Shown here: positions 25,401-37,793 of the stretch, in pieces
Position numbering within the stretch: the first letter of the stretch is position 1
How the letters are laid out: the number at the start of each line of letters is the position of its first letter
From: Calliopsis andreniformis
Lineage: Eukaryota; Arthropoda; Insecta; Hymenoptera; Andrenidae
DNA: 64,000 nucleotides
Direction of reading: 5' to 3'
Assembly (NCBI RefSeq): GCF_051401765.1
Contig: NW_027480423.1
Location: 2,046,001 to 2,110,000, forward strand
Notes under the pieces: generated by a model
Databases searched by the model: none
Told to the model about the DNA's origin: nothing
Seen by the model: only the letters and a program-made list of their open reading frames with translations
Translations under genes and position numbers: made by a program

Positions 25401-26119
25401 TCCATCGTATAAAACGAATAATTGCTACCAGTGTGAAAGTTATGGTCATTTCTACTTTCCAGGCAACCTACGCTTCACCCTAGGGCATTGTTCCACCAGA
25501 TGGAATAGTTAGGGCCTAAGAAGTCAACGCCAGAAGCGTAAAATACGATATAAATACAACAGCTTTTCCATCGTATAAAACGAATAATTGCAACCAGTGT
25601 GAAAGTTATGGTCATTTCTACGTTCCGGGCAACCTAGACTTCACTCAAGGGCGTTGCTCCAACAGATTGAGTAGTTAGGGCCTTAGAAGTCAATGCCCGA
25701 AGCATAAAATGCAATAAATATACAACAGTTTTTCCATTGTATAGCAGGAATAATTTGCAACCAGTGTGATAGTAGTGGTCATTTCTGCGTTCCGGGCAAC
25801 ATAGGGTTCTCTCCAGGGCGTTGCTCCCCCAGATCGAATAGTTACGGCCTAAGAAGTCAACGCCAGAAGCATAAAATACGATAAAGATGCAACAGTTTTT
25901 CCATCGTATAAAACGAATAATTGCAACAAGTGTGAAAGTTATGGTCATTTCTACATTCCGGGCAACCTAGGCTTCACTCTAGGGCGTTGCTCCTCCAGAC
26001 CGAATAGTTAGGTCCTTAGAAGTCAACGCCCGAAGCATAAAATACGATATAAATAAAACAGTTTTTCCATCGTATAAAACGAATAATAGCAACCAGTGTG
26101 AAAGTTATGGACATTTCTA
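22425..26119 (+). repeat. Block repeated from 10.97-14.33 kb, copy 2
   Basis: Partner of 10,965-14,325, with one monomer lost and three gained. The extra section around 24.0-24.5 kb carries a second GTTGAGGGCC insertion (near 24,180) and the ACCAGTGTAAAAGGTATGG and GTTCTGCCACC variants. Those also occur at 29.9-30.0 kb and 32.4 kb. Confidence 0.78.
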
Positions 26120-26578
26120 CGTACCGGGCAACCTAGGCTCCACCCTAGGGCGTTGCTCCACCAAATCGAATAGCTAGGGCCTTAGATGTCAAAGCCAGAA
26201 TCATAAAATACGATATAAATAGAACAGCTTTTCCATCGTATAAAAGGAATAATTGCAAACGGTGTGAAAGTAATGGTCATTTCTACGTTCCGCGCAACCT
26301 AGGCTTCACGCTAAGGCGTTGTTCCACCAGATCGAATAGTTAGGGCCTAAGAAGTCAACACCAGAATAATAAAATACAAAATAAACACAACAGCCTTTAC
26401 ACCGTATAAAACGAGTAATTGCAAACTGTGTGAAGGTTATGGTCATATCTACGTTCCGGGCAACATAGGCTTCACTGTAGAGCGTTCCTCCGCCAGATCG
26501 AAATGTTAGGGCCTAAGAAGTCAACGCCCGAAGCATAAAATACGATATAAATACAACAGCATTGCCATCGTATAAAAT

Positions 26579-27076
26579 GAATAATTGCAAACAGTGTGAA
26601 TGATATGGACATTTCTACGTTCCGGGCAACCTAGGCTTCACTCTATGGCGTTCATCCACCACATCGAATAGCTACGGCCTCTGAAGTCAACGCGTGAAGC
26701 ATAAAATACTATAAAAATACAACAGTCTTTCCATCCTGTAACAGGAATAATTGCATCCCGTGTAAAAGTGATGGTCATTTCTACGTTCGAGGCAACCTAG
26801 GCTTCACTCTAGGGCGTTGCTCCACCAGATCGAATAGTTAGGGCCTTAGAAGTCAACGCCCGAAGCATAAAATATAAAATAAATAGAACAGTTTTTCCAT
26901 CGTATAAAACGAATAATTGCTACCAGTGTGAAAGTTATGGTCATTTCTACTTTCAGGGCAACCTACGCTTCACCCTAGGGCGTTGTTCCACCAGATGGAA
27001 TAGTTAGCGCCTAAGAAGTCAACGCCAGAAGCATAAAATACGATATAAATACAACAGCTTTTCCATCGTATAAAAC
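26579..27076 (+). repeat. 3-monomer tandem duplication (498 bp), copy 1
   Basis: Runs from GAATAATTGCAAACAG with GTGTGAATGATATGG through CATCCTGTAACAGG, GTTCGAGGCAACC and CTTTCAGGGCAACC. Tandem with the next 498 bp, exactly 3x166. Confidence 0.9.
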
Positions 27077-27574
27077 GAATAATTGCAAACAGTGTGAATG
27101 ATATGGACATTTCTACGTTCCGGGCAACCTAGGCTTCACTCTATGGCGTTCATCCACCACATCGAATAGCTACGGCCTCTGAAGTCAACGCGTGAAGCAT
27201 AAAATACTATAAAAATACAACAGTCTTTCCATCCTGTAACAGGAATAATTGCATCCCGTGTAAAAGTGATGGTCATTTCTACGTTCGAGGCAACCTAGGC
27301 TTCACTCTAGGGCGTTGCTCCACCAGATCGAATAGTTAGGGCCTTAGAAGTCAACGCCCGAAGCATAAAATATAAAATAAATAGAACAGTTTTTCCATCG
27401 TATAAAACGAATAATTGCTACCAGTGTGAAAGTTATGGTCATTTCTACTTTCAGGGCAACCTACGCTTCACCCTAGGGCGTTGTTCCACCAGATGGAATA
27501 GTTAGCGCCTAAGAAGTCAACGCCAGAAGCATAAAATACGATATAAATACAACAGCTTTTCCATCTTATAAAAC
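27077..27574 (+). repeat. 3-monomer tandem duplication (498 bp), copy 2
   Basis: Second copy of 26,579-27,076. The base before it is in the AAAACGAATAATTGC context, while copy 1 is preceded by AAAATGAATAATTGC. That difference marks the junction. One CCATCTTATAAAA variant lies at the end of this copy. Confidence 0.9.
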
Positions 27575-27667
27575 GAATAATTGCAACCAGTGTGAAAGTT
27601 ATGGTCATTTCTCCGTTCCGGGCAACCTAGGCTTCACCCAAGGGCGTTGCTCCAACAGATTGAATAG

Positions 27668-28663
27668 TTAGGGCCTTAGATGTCAAAGCCAGAATCATAA
27701 AATACGATATAAATAGAACAGCTTTTCCATCGTATAAAAGGAATAATTGCAAACAGTGTGAAAGTAATGGTCATTTCTACGTTCCGCGCAACCTAGGCTT
27801 CACGCTAAGGCGTTGTTCCACCAGATCGAATAGTTAGGGCCTAAGAAGTCAACACCAGAATAATAAAATACAAAATAAACACAACAGCCTTTACACCGTA
27901 TAAAACGAGTAATTGCAAACTGTGTGAAGGTTATGGTCATATCTACGTTCCGGGCAACATAGGCTTCACTGTAGAGCGTTCCTCCGCCAGATCGAAATGT
28001 TAGGGCCTAAGAAGTCAACGCCCGAAGCATAAAATACGATATAAATACAACAGCATTGCCATCGTATAAAATGAATAATTGCAAACAGTGTGAATGATAT
28101 GGACATTTCTACGTTCCGGGCAACCTAGGCTTCACTCTATGGCGTTCATCCACCACATCGAATAGCTACGGCATCTGAAGTCAACGCGTGAAGCATAAAA
28201 TACTATAAAAATACAACAGTCTTTCCATCCTGTAACAGGAATAATTGCATCCCGTGTAAAAGTAATGGTCATTTCTACGTTCGAGGCAACCTAGGCTTCA
28301 CTCTAGGGCGTTGCTCCACCAGATCGAATAGTTAGGGCCTTAGAAGTCAACGCCCGAAGCATAAAATATAAAATAAATAGAACAGTTTTTCCATCGTATA
28401 AAACGAATAATTGCTACCAGTGTGAAAGTTATGGTCATTTCTACTTTCAGGGCAACCTACGCTTCACCCTAGGGCGTTGTTCCACCAGATGGAATAGTTA
28501 GCGCCTAAGAAGTCAACGCCAGAAGCATAAAATACGATATAAATACAACAGCTTTTCCATCGTATAAAACGAATAATTGCAACCAGTGTGAAAGTTATGG
28601 TCATTTCTCCGTTCCGGGCAACCTAGGCTTCACCCAAGGGCGTTGCTCCAACAGATTGAATAG
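27668..28663 (+). repeat. 6-monomer unit (996 bp) without inner duplication
   Basis: Copy of the 9-monomer unit just upstream, lacking the 498-bp inner tandem. It ends at the AACAGATTGAATAG cassette, where the 15-monomer tandem begins. Confidence 0.87.
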
Positions 28664-31147
28664 TTAGGGCCTTAGAAGTCAATGCCCGAAGCATAAAACG
28701 CAATAAATATACAACAGTTTTTCCATCGTATAGCAGGAATAATTTGCAACCAGTGAGATGGTAGTGGTCATTTCTGCGTTCCCGGCAACCTAGGGTTCTC
28801 TCCAGGGCGTTGCTCCCCCAGATCGAATAGTTACGGCCTAAGAAGTCAACGCCAGAAGCATAAAATACGATAAAGATGCAACAGTTTTTCCATCGTATAA
28901 AACGAATAATTGCAACAAGTGTGAAAGTTATGGTCATTTCTACGTTCCGGGTAACCTATGTTTCACTCTAGTGCGTTGCTCCACCAGATCAAACAGTTAG
29001 GGCCTTAGATGTCAACGCCAGAAGCATAAAATACAATAAAGGTGCAACAGTTTTTCCATCGTATAACAGGAATAACTGCAACCAGTGTGAAAGTACTGGT
29101 CATTTCTACGTTCCGGGTAACCTATGTTTCACTCTAGGGCGTTGCTCCACGAGATCGAAGAGCTAGGGACTTAGAATTCAACGCCAGAAGAATAAAATAC
29201 AATATAAGTACAACAGTTTTTCCATCGTATAAAATGAATGTTTGCATACATTGTGAAAGTAATGGTCATTTCTACGTTCCGGGCAACCTATGCGACACTC
29301 TAGAGCGTTGCTCCACCACATCTAATAGCTACGGCCTTAAAAGTCATCGCCAGAAGAATAAAATGCAATATAAATACAACAGCTTTTCCATCGTATAAAA
29401 TGAATAATTGCAAACAGTGTGAAAGTAATGGTCATTTGTACGTTCCGGGCAACCTAGGCTTCACTCTAGGGCGTTGCTCCACCAGATCGAATAGTTGAGG
29501 GCCTTAGAAGTCAACGCCAGAAGCATAAAGTACGATATAAATACAACAGCTTTTCCATCGTATAAAACGAATAATAGCAACCAGTGTGAAAGTAATGGTC
29601 ATTTCTACGTTCCGGGGAACCTAGGCGTCACTCTAGGGCGTTGCTCTACCATATCTAGTAGCTACGGCCTTAGAAGTCAACGCCAGAATCACAAAATACA
29701 ATAAAAATGCAGCAGTTTTTCCATCGTATAGCACGACTAATTGCAACCAGTGCGAAAGTAATGCTCATATCGACATTTCGGGCATCCTAGACTTAACTCT
29801 GAGGCGTTGCTCCACCAGATCAAACAGTTAGGGCCTTAGAAGTCAACGCCCGAAGCATAAAATACAAAAGAAATAGAACGGTTTTTCCATTGTATAAAAC
29901 GAATAAATGCTACCAGTGTAAAAGGTATGGTCATTTCTACGTTCCGGGCAACCTAGGCTTCACTCTATGGCGTTCTGCCACCACATCGAATAGCTACGGC
30001 CACAGAAGTCAATGCCTGAAGTATAAAATACAATAAAAATACAACAGTCTTTCCATCCTATAACAGGAATAATTGCAACCCGTGTGAAAGTGATGGTCAT
30101 TTCTACGTTCCGGGCAACCTATGCTTCGCTCTAGGGCGTTGCTCCTCCAGATCGAATAGTTGAGGGCCTTAGAAGTCAACGCCAGAAGCATAAAATACGA
30201 TATAAATACAACAGCTTTTGAATCGTATAAAACGAATAGTAGGAACCAGTGTGAAAGTTATGGTCATTTCTGCGTTCCGGGCAACCTAGGCTTCAATCTA
30301 GGGCGTTGCTCCACCAAATCAAACAGTTAGGGCCTTAGACGTCAACGCCCGAAGCATAAAATACAAAATAAATAGAACGGTTTTTCCATTGTATAAGACG
30401 AATAATTGCTACCAGTGTAAAAGTTATGGTCTTTTCTATGTTCCGGGCAACCTAGGCTTCACACTAGGGCGTTGCTCCTCCAGATCAATCTGTTAGGGCC
30501 TTAGAAGTCAACGCCCGAAGCATAAAATGCAAAATAAATAGAACAGTTTTTCCATTGTATAAAACGAATAATTGCTACCAGTGTAAAAGTTATGGTCATT
30601 TCTACGTTCCGGGCAACCTAGGCTTCACCCGAGGGCGTTGTTCCACCAGATCGAATAGTTAGGGCCTAAGAAGTGAACGCCAGAAGCATAAAATACAATA
30701 TAAATACAACAGTTTAACCATCATATAAAACGAATGATAGCAACCAGTGTGAAAGATATGGTCATTTCTACGTTCCGGGCAACCTAGGCTTCACTCTAGG
30801 CCGTTGTTCCACCAGATCGAATAGTTAGGGCCTTAGAAGTCAACGCCCGAAGCATAAAATACAAAATAAATAGAATAGTTTTTCCATCGTATAAAACGAA
30901 TAATTGCTACCAGTGTGAAAGTTATGGTCATTTCTACTTTCCGGGCAACCTACGCTTCACCCTAGGGCATTGTTCCACCAGATGGAATAGTTAGGGCCTA
31001 AGAAGTCAACGCCAGAAGCGTAAAATACGATATAAATACAACAGCTTTTCCATCGTATAAAACGAATAATTGCAACCAGTGTGAAAGTTATGGTCATTTC
31101 TACGTTCCGGGCAACCTAGACTTCACTCAAGGGCGTTGCTCCAACAG
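28655..31147 (+). repeat. 15-monomer tandem duplication (2,493 bp), copy A
   Basis: Tandem with 31,148-33,640. The offset of 2,493 bp is 15x166 + 3, accounted for by two GTTGAGGGCC insertions and one AATAATTTGC insertion. Shared variants include AAAACGCAATAAATATAC, CAGTGAGATGG, CGTTCCCGGCAACC, GAATGTTTGCATACATTG, CCGGGGAACCTAGGCG and CATATCTAGTAGC. Confidence 0.92.
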
Positions 31148-33640
31148 ATTGAGTAGTTAGGGCCTTAGAAGTCAATGCCCGAAGCATAAAACGCAATAAA
31201 TATACAACAGTTTTTCCATCGTATAGCAGGAATAATTTGCAACCAGTGAGATGGTAGTGGTCATTTCTGCGTTCCCGGCAACCTAGGGTTCTCTCCAGGG
31301 CGTTGCTCCCCCAGATCGAATAGTTACGGCCTAAGAAGTCAACGCCAGAAGCATAAAATACGATAAAGATGCAACAGTTTTTCCATCGTATAAAACGAAT
31401 AATTGCAACAAGTGTGAAAGTTATGGTCATTTCTACGTTCCGGGTAACCTATGTTTCACTCTAGTGCGTTGCTCCACCAGATCAAACAGTTAGGGCCTTA
31501 GATGTCAACGCCAGAAGCATAAAATACAATAAAGGTGCAACAGTTTTTCCATCGTATAACAGGAATAACTGCAACCAGTGTGAAAGTACTGGTCATTTCT
31601 ACGTTCCGGGTAACCTATGTTTCACTCTAGGGCGTTGCTCCACGAGATCGAAGAGCTAGGGACTTAGAATTCAACGCCAGAAGAATAAAATACAATATAA
31701 GTACAACAGTTTTTCCATCGTATAAAATGAATGTTTGCATACATTGTGAAAGTAATGGTCATTTCTACGTTCCGGGCAACCTATGCGACACTCTAGAGCG
31801 TTGCTCCACCACATCTAATAGCTACGGCCTTAAAAGTCATCGCCAGAAGAATAAAATGCAATATAAATACAACAGCTTTTCCATCGTATAAAATGAATAA
31901 TTGCAAACAGTGTGAAAGTAATGGTCATTTGTACGTTCCGGGCAACCTAGGCTTCACTCTAGGGCGTTGCTCCACCAGATCGAATAGTTGAGGGCCTTAG
32001 AAGTCAACGCCAGAAGCATAAAGTACGATATAAATACAACAGCTTTTCCATCGTATAAAACGAATAATAGCAACCAGTGTGAAAGTAATGGTCATTTCTA
32101 CGTTCCGGGGAACCTAGGCGTCACTCTAGGGCGTTGCTCTACCATATCTAGTAGCTACGGCCTTAGAAGTCAACGCCAGAATCACAAAATACAATAAAAA
32201 TGCAGCAGTTTTTCCATCGTATAGCACGACTAATTGCAACCAGTGCGAAAGTAATGCTCATATCGACATTTCGGGCATCCTAGACTTAACTCTGAGGCGT
32301 TGCTCCACCAGATCAAACAGTTAGGGCCTTAGAAGTCAACGCCCGAAGCATAAAATACAAAAGAAATAGAACGGTTTTTCCATTGTATAAAACGAATAAA
32401 TGCTACCAGTGTAAAAGGTATGGTCATTTCTACGTTCCGGGCAACCTAGGCTTCACTCTATGGCGTTCTGCCACCACATCGAATAGCTACGGCCACAGAA
32501 GTCAATGCCTGAAGTATAAAATACAATAAAAATACAACAGTCTTTCCATCCTATAACAGGAATAATTGCAACCCGTGTGAAAGTGATGGTCATTTCTACG
32601 TTCCGGGCAACCTATGCTTCGCTCTAGGGCGTTGCTCCTCCAGATCGAATAGTTGAGGGCCTTAGAAGTCAACGCCAGAAGCATAAAATACGATATAAAT
32701 ACAACAGCTTTTGAATCGTATAAAACGAATAGTAGGAACCAGTGTGAAAGTTATGGTCATTTCTGCGTTCCGGGCAACCTAGGCTTCAATCTAGGGCGTT
32801 GCTCCACCAAATCAAACAGTTAGGGCCTTAGACGTCAACGCCCGAAGCATAAAATACAAAATAAATAGAACGGTTTTTCCATTGTATAAGACGAATAATT
32901 GCTACCAGTGTAAAAGTTATGGTCTTTTCTATGTTCCGGGCAACCTAGGCTTCACACTAGGGCGTTGCTCCTCCAGATCAATCTGTTAGGGCCTTAGAAG
33001 TCAACGCCCGAAGCATAAAATGCAAAATAAATAGAACAGTTTTTCCATTGTATAAAACGAATAATTGCTACCAGTGTAAAAGTTATGGTCATTTCTACGT
33101 TCCGGGCAACCTAGGCTTCACCCGAGGGCGTTGTTCCACCAGATCGAATAGTTAGGGCCTAAGAAGTGAACGCCAGAAGCATAAAATACAATATAAATAC
33201 AACAGTTTAACCATCATATAAAACGAATGATAGCAACCAGTGTGAAAGCTATGGTCATTTCTACGTTCCGGGCAACCTAGGCTTCACTCTAGGCCGTTGT
33301 TCCACCAGATCGAATAGTTAGGGCCTTAGAAGTCAACGCCCGAAGCATAAAATACAAAATAAATAGAATAGTTTTTCCATCGTATAAAACGAATAATTGC
33401 TACCAGTGTGAAAGTTATGGTCATTTCTACTTTCCGGGCAACCTACGCTTCACCCTAGGGCATTGTTCCACCAGATGGAATAGTTAGGGCCTAAGAAGTC
33501 AACGCCAGAAGCGTAAAATACGATATAAATACAACAGCTTTTCCATCGTATAAAACGAATAATTGCAACCAGTGTGAAAGTTATGGTCATTTCTACGTTC
33601 CGGGCAACCTAGACTTCACTCAAGGGCGTTGCTCCAACAG
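31148..33640 (+). repeat. 15-monomer tandem duplication (2,493 bp), copy B
   Basis: Second copy, almost identical to A; one visible difference is GAAAGATATGG in A against GAAAGCTATGG in B. Within its last cassette the sequence switches from the AAAACGCAATAAA/CAGTGAGATGG type to the AAAATGCAATAAA/CAGTGTGATAG type, which restarts the 7,975-bp superunit. Confidence 0.92.
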
Positions 33641-36600
33641 ATTGAGTAGTTAGGGCCTTAGAAGTCAATGCCCGAAGCATAAAATGCAATAAATGTACAA
33701 CAGTTTTTCCATTGTATAGCAGGAATAATTTGCAACCAGTGTGATAGTAGTGGTCATTTCTGCGTTCCGGGCAACATAGGGTTCTCTCCAGGGCGTTGCT
33801 CCCCCAGATCGAATAGTTACGGCCTAAGAAGTCAACGCCAGAAGCATAAAATACGATAAAGATGCAACAGTTTTTCCATCGTATAAAACGAATAATTGCA
33901 ACAAGTGTGAAAGTTATGGTCATTTCTACATTCCGGGCAACCTAGGCTTCACTCTAGGGCGTAGCTCCTCCAGACCGAATAGTTAGGTCCTTAGAAGTCA
34001 ACGCCCGAAGCATAAAATACGATATAAATAAAACAGTTTTTCCATCGTATAAAACGAATAATAGCAACCAGTGTGAAAGTTATGGACATTTCTACGTACC
34101 GGGCAACCTAGGCTCCACTCTAGGGCGTTGCTCCACCAAATCGAATAGCTAGGGCCTTAGATGTCAAAGCCAGAATCATAAAATACGATATAAATAGAAC
34201 AGCTTTTCCATCGTATAAAAGGAATAATTGCAAACGGTGTGAAAGTAATGGTCATTTCTACGTTCCGCGCAACCTAGGCTTCACGCTAAGGCGTTGTTCC
34301 ACCAGATCGAATAGTTAGGGCCTAAGAAGTCAACACCAGAATAATAAAATACAAAATAAACACAACAGCCTTTACACCGTATAAAACGAGTAATTGCAAA
34401 CTGTGTGAAGGTTATGGTCATATCTACGTTCCGGGCAACATAGGCTTCACTGTAGAGCGTTCCTCCGCCAGATCGAAATGTTAGGGCCTAAGAAGTCAAC
34501 GCCCGAAGCATAAAATACGATATAAATACAACAGCATTGCCATCGTATAAAATGAATAATTGCAAACAGTGTGAATGATATGGACATTTCTACGTTCCGG
34601 GCAACCTAGGCTTCACTCTATGGCGTTCATCCACCACATCGAATAGCTACGGCCTCTGAAGTCAACGCGTGAAGCATAAAATACTATAAAAATACAACAG
34701 TCTTTCCATCCTGTAACAGGAATAATTGCATCCCGTGTAAAAGTGATGGTCATTTCTACGTTCGAGGCAACCTAGGCTTCACTCTAGGGCGTTGCTCCAC
34801 CAGATCGAATAGTTAGGGCCTTAGAAGTCAACGCCCGAAGCATAAAATATAAAATAAATAGAACAGTTTTTCCATCGTATAAAACGAATAATTGCTACCA
34901 GTGTGAAAGTTATGGTCATTTCTACTTTCAGGGCAACCTACGCTTCACCCTAGGGCGTTGTTCCACCAGATGGAATAGTTAGCGCCTAAGAAGTCAACGC
35001 CAGAAGCATAAAATACGATATAAATACAACAGCTTTTCCATCGTATAAAACGAATAATTGCAAACAGTGTGAATGATATGGACATTTCTACGTTCCGGGC
35101 AACCTAGGCTTCACTCTATGGCGTTCATCCACCACATCGAATAGCTACGGCCTCTGAAGTCAACGCGTGAAGCATAAAATACTATAAAAATACAACAGTC
35201 TTTCCATCCTGTAACAGGAATAATTGCATCCCGTGTAAAAGTGATGGTCATTTCTACGTTCGAGGCAACCTAGGCTTCACTCTAGGGCGTTGCTCCACCA
35301 GATCGAATAGTTAGGGCCTTAGAAGTCAACGCCCGAAGCATAAAATATAAAATAAATAGAACAGTTTTTCCATCGTATAAAACGAATAATTGCTACCAGT
35401 GTGAAAGTTATGGTCATTTCTACTTTCAGGGCAACCTACGCTTCACCCTAGGGCGTTGTTCCACCAGATGGAATAGTTAGCGCCTAAGAAGTCAACGCCA
35501 GAAGCATAAAATACGATATAAATACAACAGCTTTTCCATCGTATAAAACGAATAATTGCAACCAGTGTGAAAGTTATGGTCATTTCTCCGTTCCGGGCAA
35601 CCTAGGCTTCACCCAAGGGCGTTGCTCCAACAGATTGAATAGTTAGGGCCTTAGATGTCAAAGCCAGAATCATAAAATACGATATAAATAGAACAGCTTT
35701 TCCATCGTATAAAAGGAATAATTGCAAACAGTGTGAAAGTAATGGTCATTTCTACGTTCCGCGCAACCTAGGCTTCACGCTAAGGCGTTGTTCCACCAGA
35801 TCGAATAGTTAGGGCCTAAGAAGTCAACACCAGAATAATAAAATACAAAATAAACACAACAGCCTTTACACCGTATAAAACGAGTAATTGCAAACTGTGT
35901 GAAGGTTATGGTCATATCTACGTTCCGGGCAACATAGGCTTCACTGTAGAGCGTTCCTCCGCCAGATCGAAATGTTAGGGCCTAAGAAGTCAACGCCCGA
36001 AGCATAAAATACGATATAAATACAACAGCATTGCCATCGTATAAAATGAATAATTGCAAACAGTGTGAATGATATGGACATTTCTACGTTCCGGGCAACC
36101 TAGGCTTCACTCTATGGCGTTCATCCACCACATCGAATAGCTACGGCATCTGAAGTCAACGCGTGAAGCATAAAATACTATAAAAATACAACAGTCTTTC
36201 CATCCTGTAACAGGAATAATTGCATCCCGTGTAAAAGTGATGGTCATTTCTACGTTCGAGGCAACCTAGGCTTCACTCTAGGGCGTTGCTCCACCAGATC
36301 GAATAGTTAGGGCCTTAGAAGTCAACGCCCGAAGCATAAAATATAAAATAAATAGAACAGTTTTTCCATCGTATAAAACGAATAATTGCTACCAGTGTGA
36401 AAGTTATGGTCATTTCTACTTTCAGGGCAACCTACGCTTCACCCTAGGGCGTTGTTCCACCAGATGGAATAGTTAGCGCCTAAGAAGTCAACGCCAGAAG
36501 CATAAAATACGATATAAATACAACAGCTTTTCCATCGTATAAAACGAATAATTGCAACCAGTGTGAAAGTTATGGTCATTTCTCCGTTCCGGGCAACCTA

Positions 36601-37793
36601 GGCTTCACCCAAGGGCGTTGCTCCAACAGATTGAATAGTTAGGGCCTTAGAAGTCAATGCCCGAAGCATAAAACGCAATAAATATACAACAGTTTTTCCA
36701 TCGTATAGCAGGAATAATTTGCAACCAGTGAGATGGTAGTGGTCATTTCTGCGTTCCCGGCAACCTAGGGTTCTCTCCAGGGCGTTGCTCCCCCAGATCG
36801 AATAGTTACGGCCTAAGAAGTCAACGCCAGAAGCATAAAATACGATAAAGATGCAACAGTTTTTCCATCGTATAAAACGAATAATTGCAACAAGTGTGAA
36901 AGTTATGGTCATTTCTACGTTCCGGGTAACCTATGTTTCACTCTAGTGCGTTGCTCCACCAGATCAAACAGTTAGGGCCTTAGATGTCAACGCCAGAAGC
37001 ATAAAATACAATAAAGGTGCAACAGTTTTTCCATCGTATAACAGGAATAACTGCAACCAGTGTGAAAGTACTGGTCATTTCTACGTTCCGGGTAACCTAT
37101 GTTTCACTCTAGGGCGTTGCTCCACGAGATCGAAGAGCTAGGGACTTAGAATTCAACGCCAGAAGAATAAAATACAATATAAGTACAACAGTTTTTCCAT
37201 CGTATAAAATGAATGTTTGCATACATTGTGAAAGTAATGGTCATTTCTACGTTCCGGGCAACCTATGCGACACTCTAGAGCGTTGCTCCACCACATCTAA
37301 TAGCTACGGCCTTAAAAGTCATCGCCAGAAGAATAAAATGCAATATAAATACAACAGCTTTTCCATCGTATAAAATGAATAATTGCAAACAGTGTGAAAG
37401 TAATGGTCATTTGTACGTTCCGGGCAACCTAGGCTTCACTCTAGGGCGTTGCTCCACCAGATCGAATAGTTGAGGGCCTTAGAAGTCAACGCCAGAAGCA
37501 TAAAGTACGATATAAATACAACAGCTTTTCCATCGTATAAAACGAATAATAGCAACCAGTGTGAAAGTAATGGTCATTTCTACGTTCCGGGGAACCTAGG
37601 CGTCACTCTAGGGCGTTGCTCTACCATATCTAGTAGCTACGGCCTTAGAAGTCAACGCCAGAATCACAAAATACAATAAAAATGCAGCAGTTTTTCCATC
37701 GTATAGCACGACTAATTGCAACCAGTGCGAAAGTAATGCTCATATCGACATTTCGGGCATCCTAGACTTAACTCTGAGGCGTTGCTCCACCAG
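33641..37793 (+). repeat. 48-monomer superunit, partial second copy
   Basis: Matches 25,666-29,818 at an offset of 7,975 bp, including the inner 498-bp tandem (34,554-35,051 and 35,052-35,549), the 9-monomer unit (34,149-35,642) and the 6-monomer copy (35,643-36,638). It stops inside what would be the first 15-monomer unit. At 29,818 the first copy continues ATCAAACAGTTAGGG, while here the sequence reads ATCGAAGAGTTAGGCCC and enters domain III. Confidence 0.9.

Larger units (their letters stand above)
26174..27667 (+). repeat. 9-monomer unit (1,494 bp) with inner 3-monomer duplication
   Basis: Begins with CCTTAGATGTCAAAGCCAG and reaches the same point again at 27,668. It equals a 6-monomer unit (996 bp) expanded by a 498-bp tandem duplication at 26,579-27,574. 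Confidence 0.88.
25666..33640 (+). repeat. 48-monomer superunit (7,975 bp), full copy
   Basis: The start of this unit recurs at 33,641, an offset of 7,975 bp (48x166 + 7, matching the recurrent one-base insertions). It contains, in order, a 9-monomer unit with an internal 3-monomer tandem, a 6-monomer copy of it, and two tandem 15-monomer units. Differences from the second copy are rare: I noted AAATATACAAC against AAATGTACAAC, GTTGCTCCTCC against GTAGCTCCTCC, and CTCCACCCTAGG against CTCCACTCTAGG. Confidence 0.88.
9471..37793 (+). repeat. Array domain II: nested higher-order duplications
   Basis: About 170 monomers are arranged in layered duplications with near-identical copies, listed separately. 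A marker cassette of about two monomers recurs nine times here, at about 9,689, 13,840, 18,158, 19,986, 25,634, 28,623, 31,116, 33,609 and 36,598. It carries AACAGATTGA, CAATGCCCGAAGC, GTATAGCAGG, a one-base insertion AATAATTTGC, and GGTTCTCTCC or a close form. A second recurrent mark is a one-base insertion, GTTGAGGGCC for GTTAGGGCC, near 12,883, 15,205, 18,864, 20,692, 24,180, 24,678, 29,495, 30,165, 31,988, 32,655 and 37,470. Left and right limits are set by where shared variants stop and are approximate. Confidence 0.8.
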
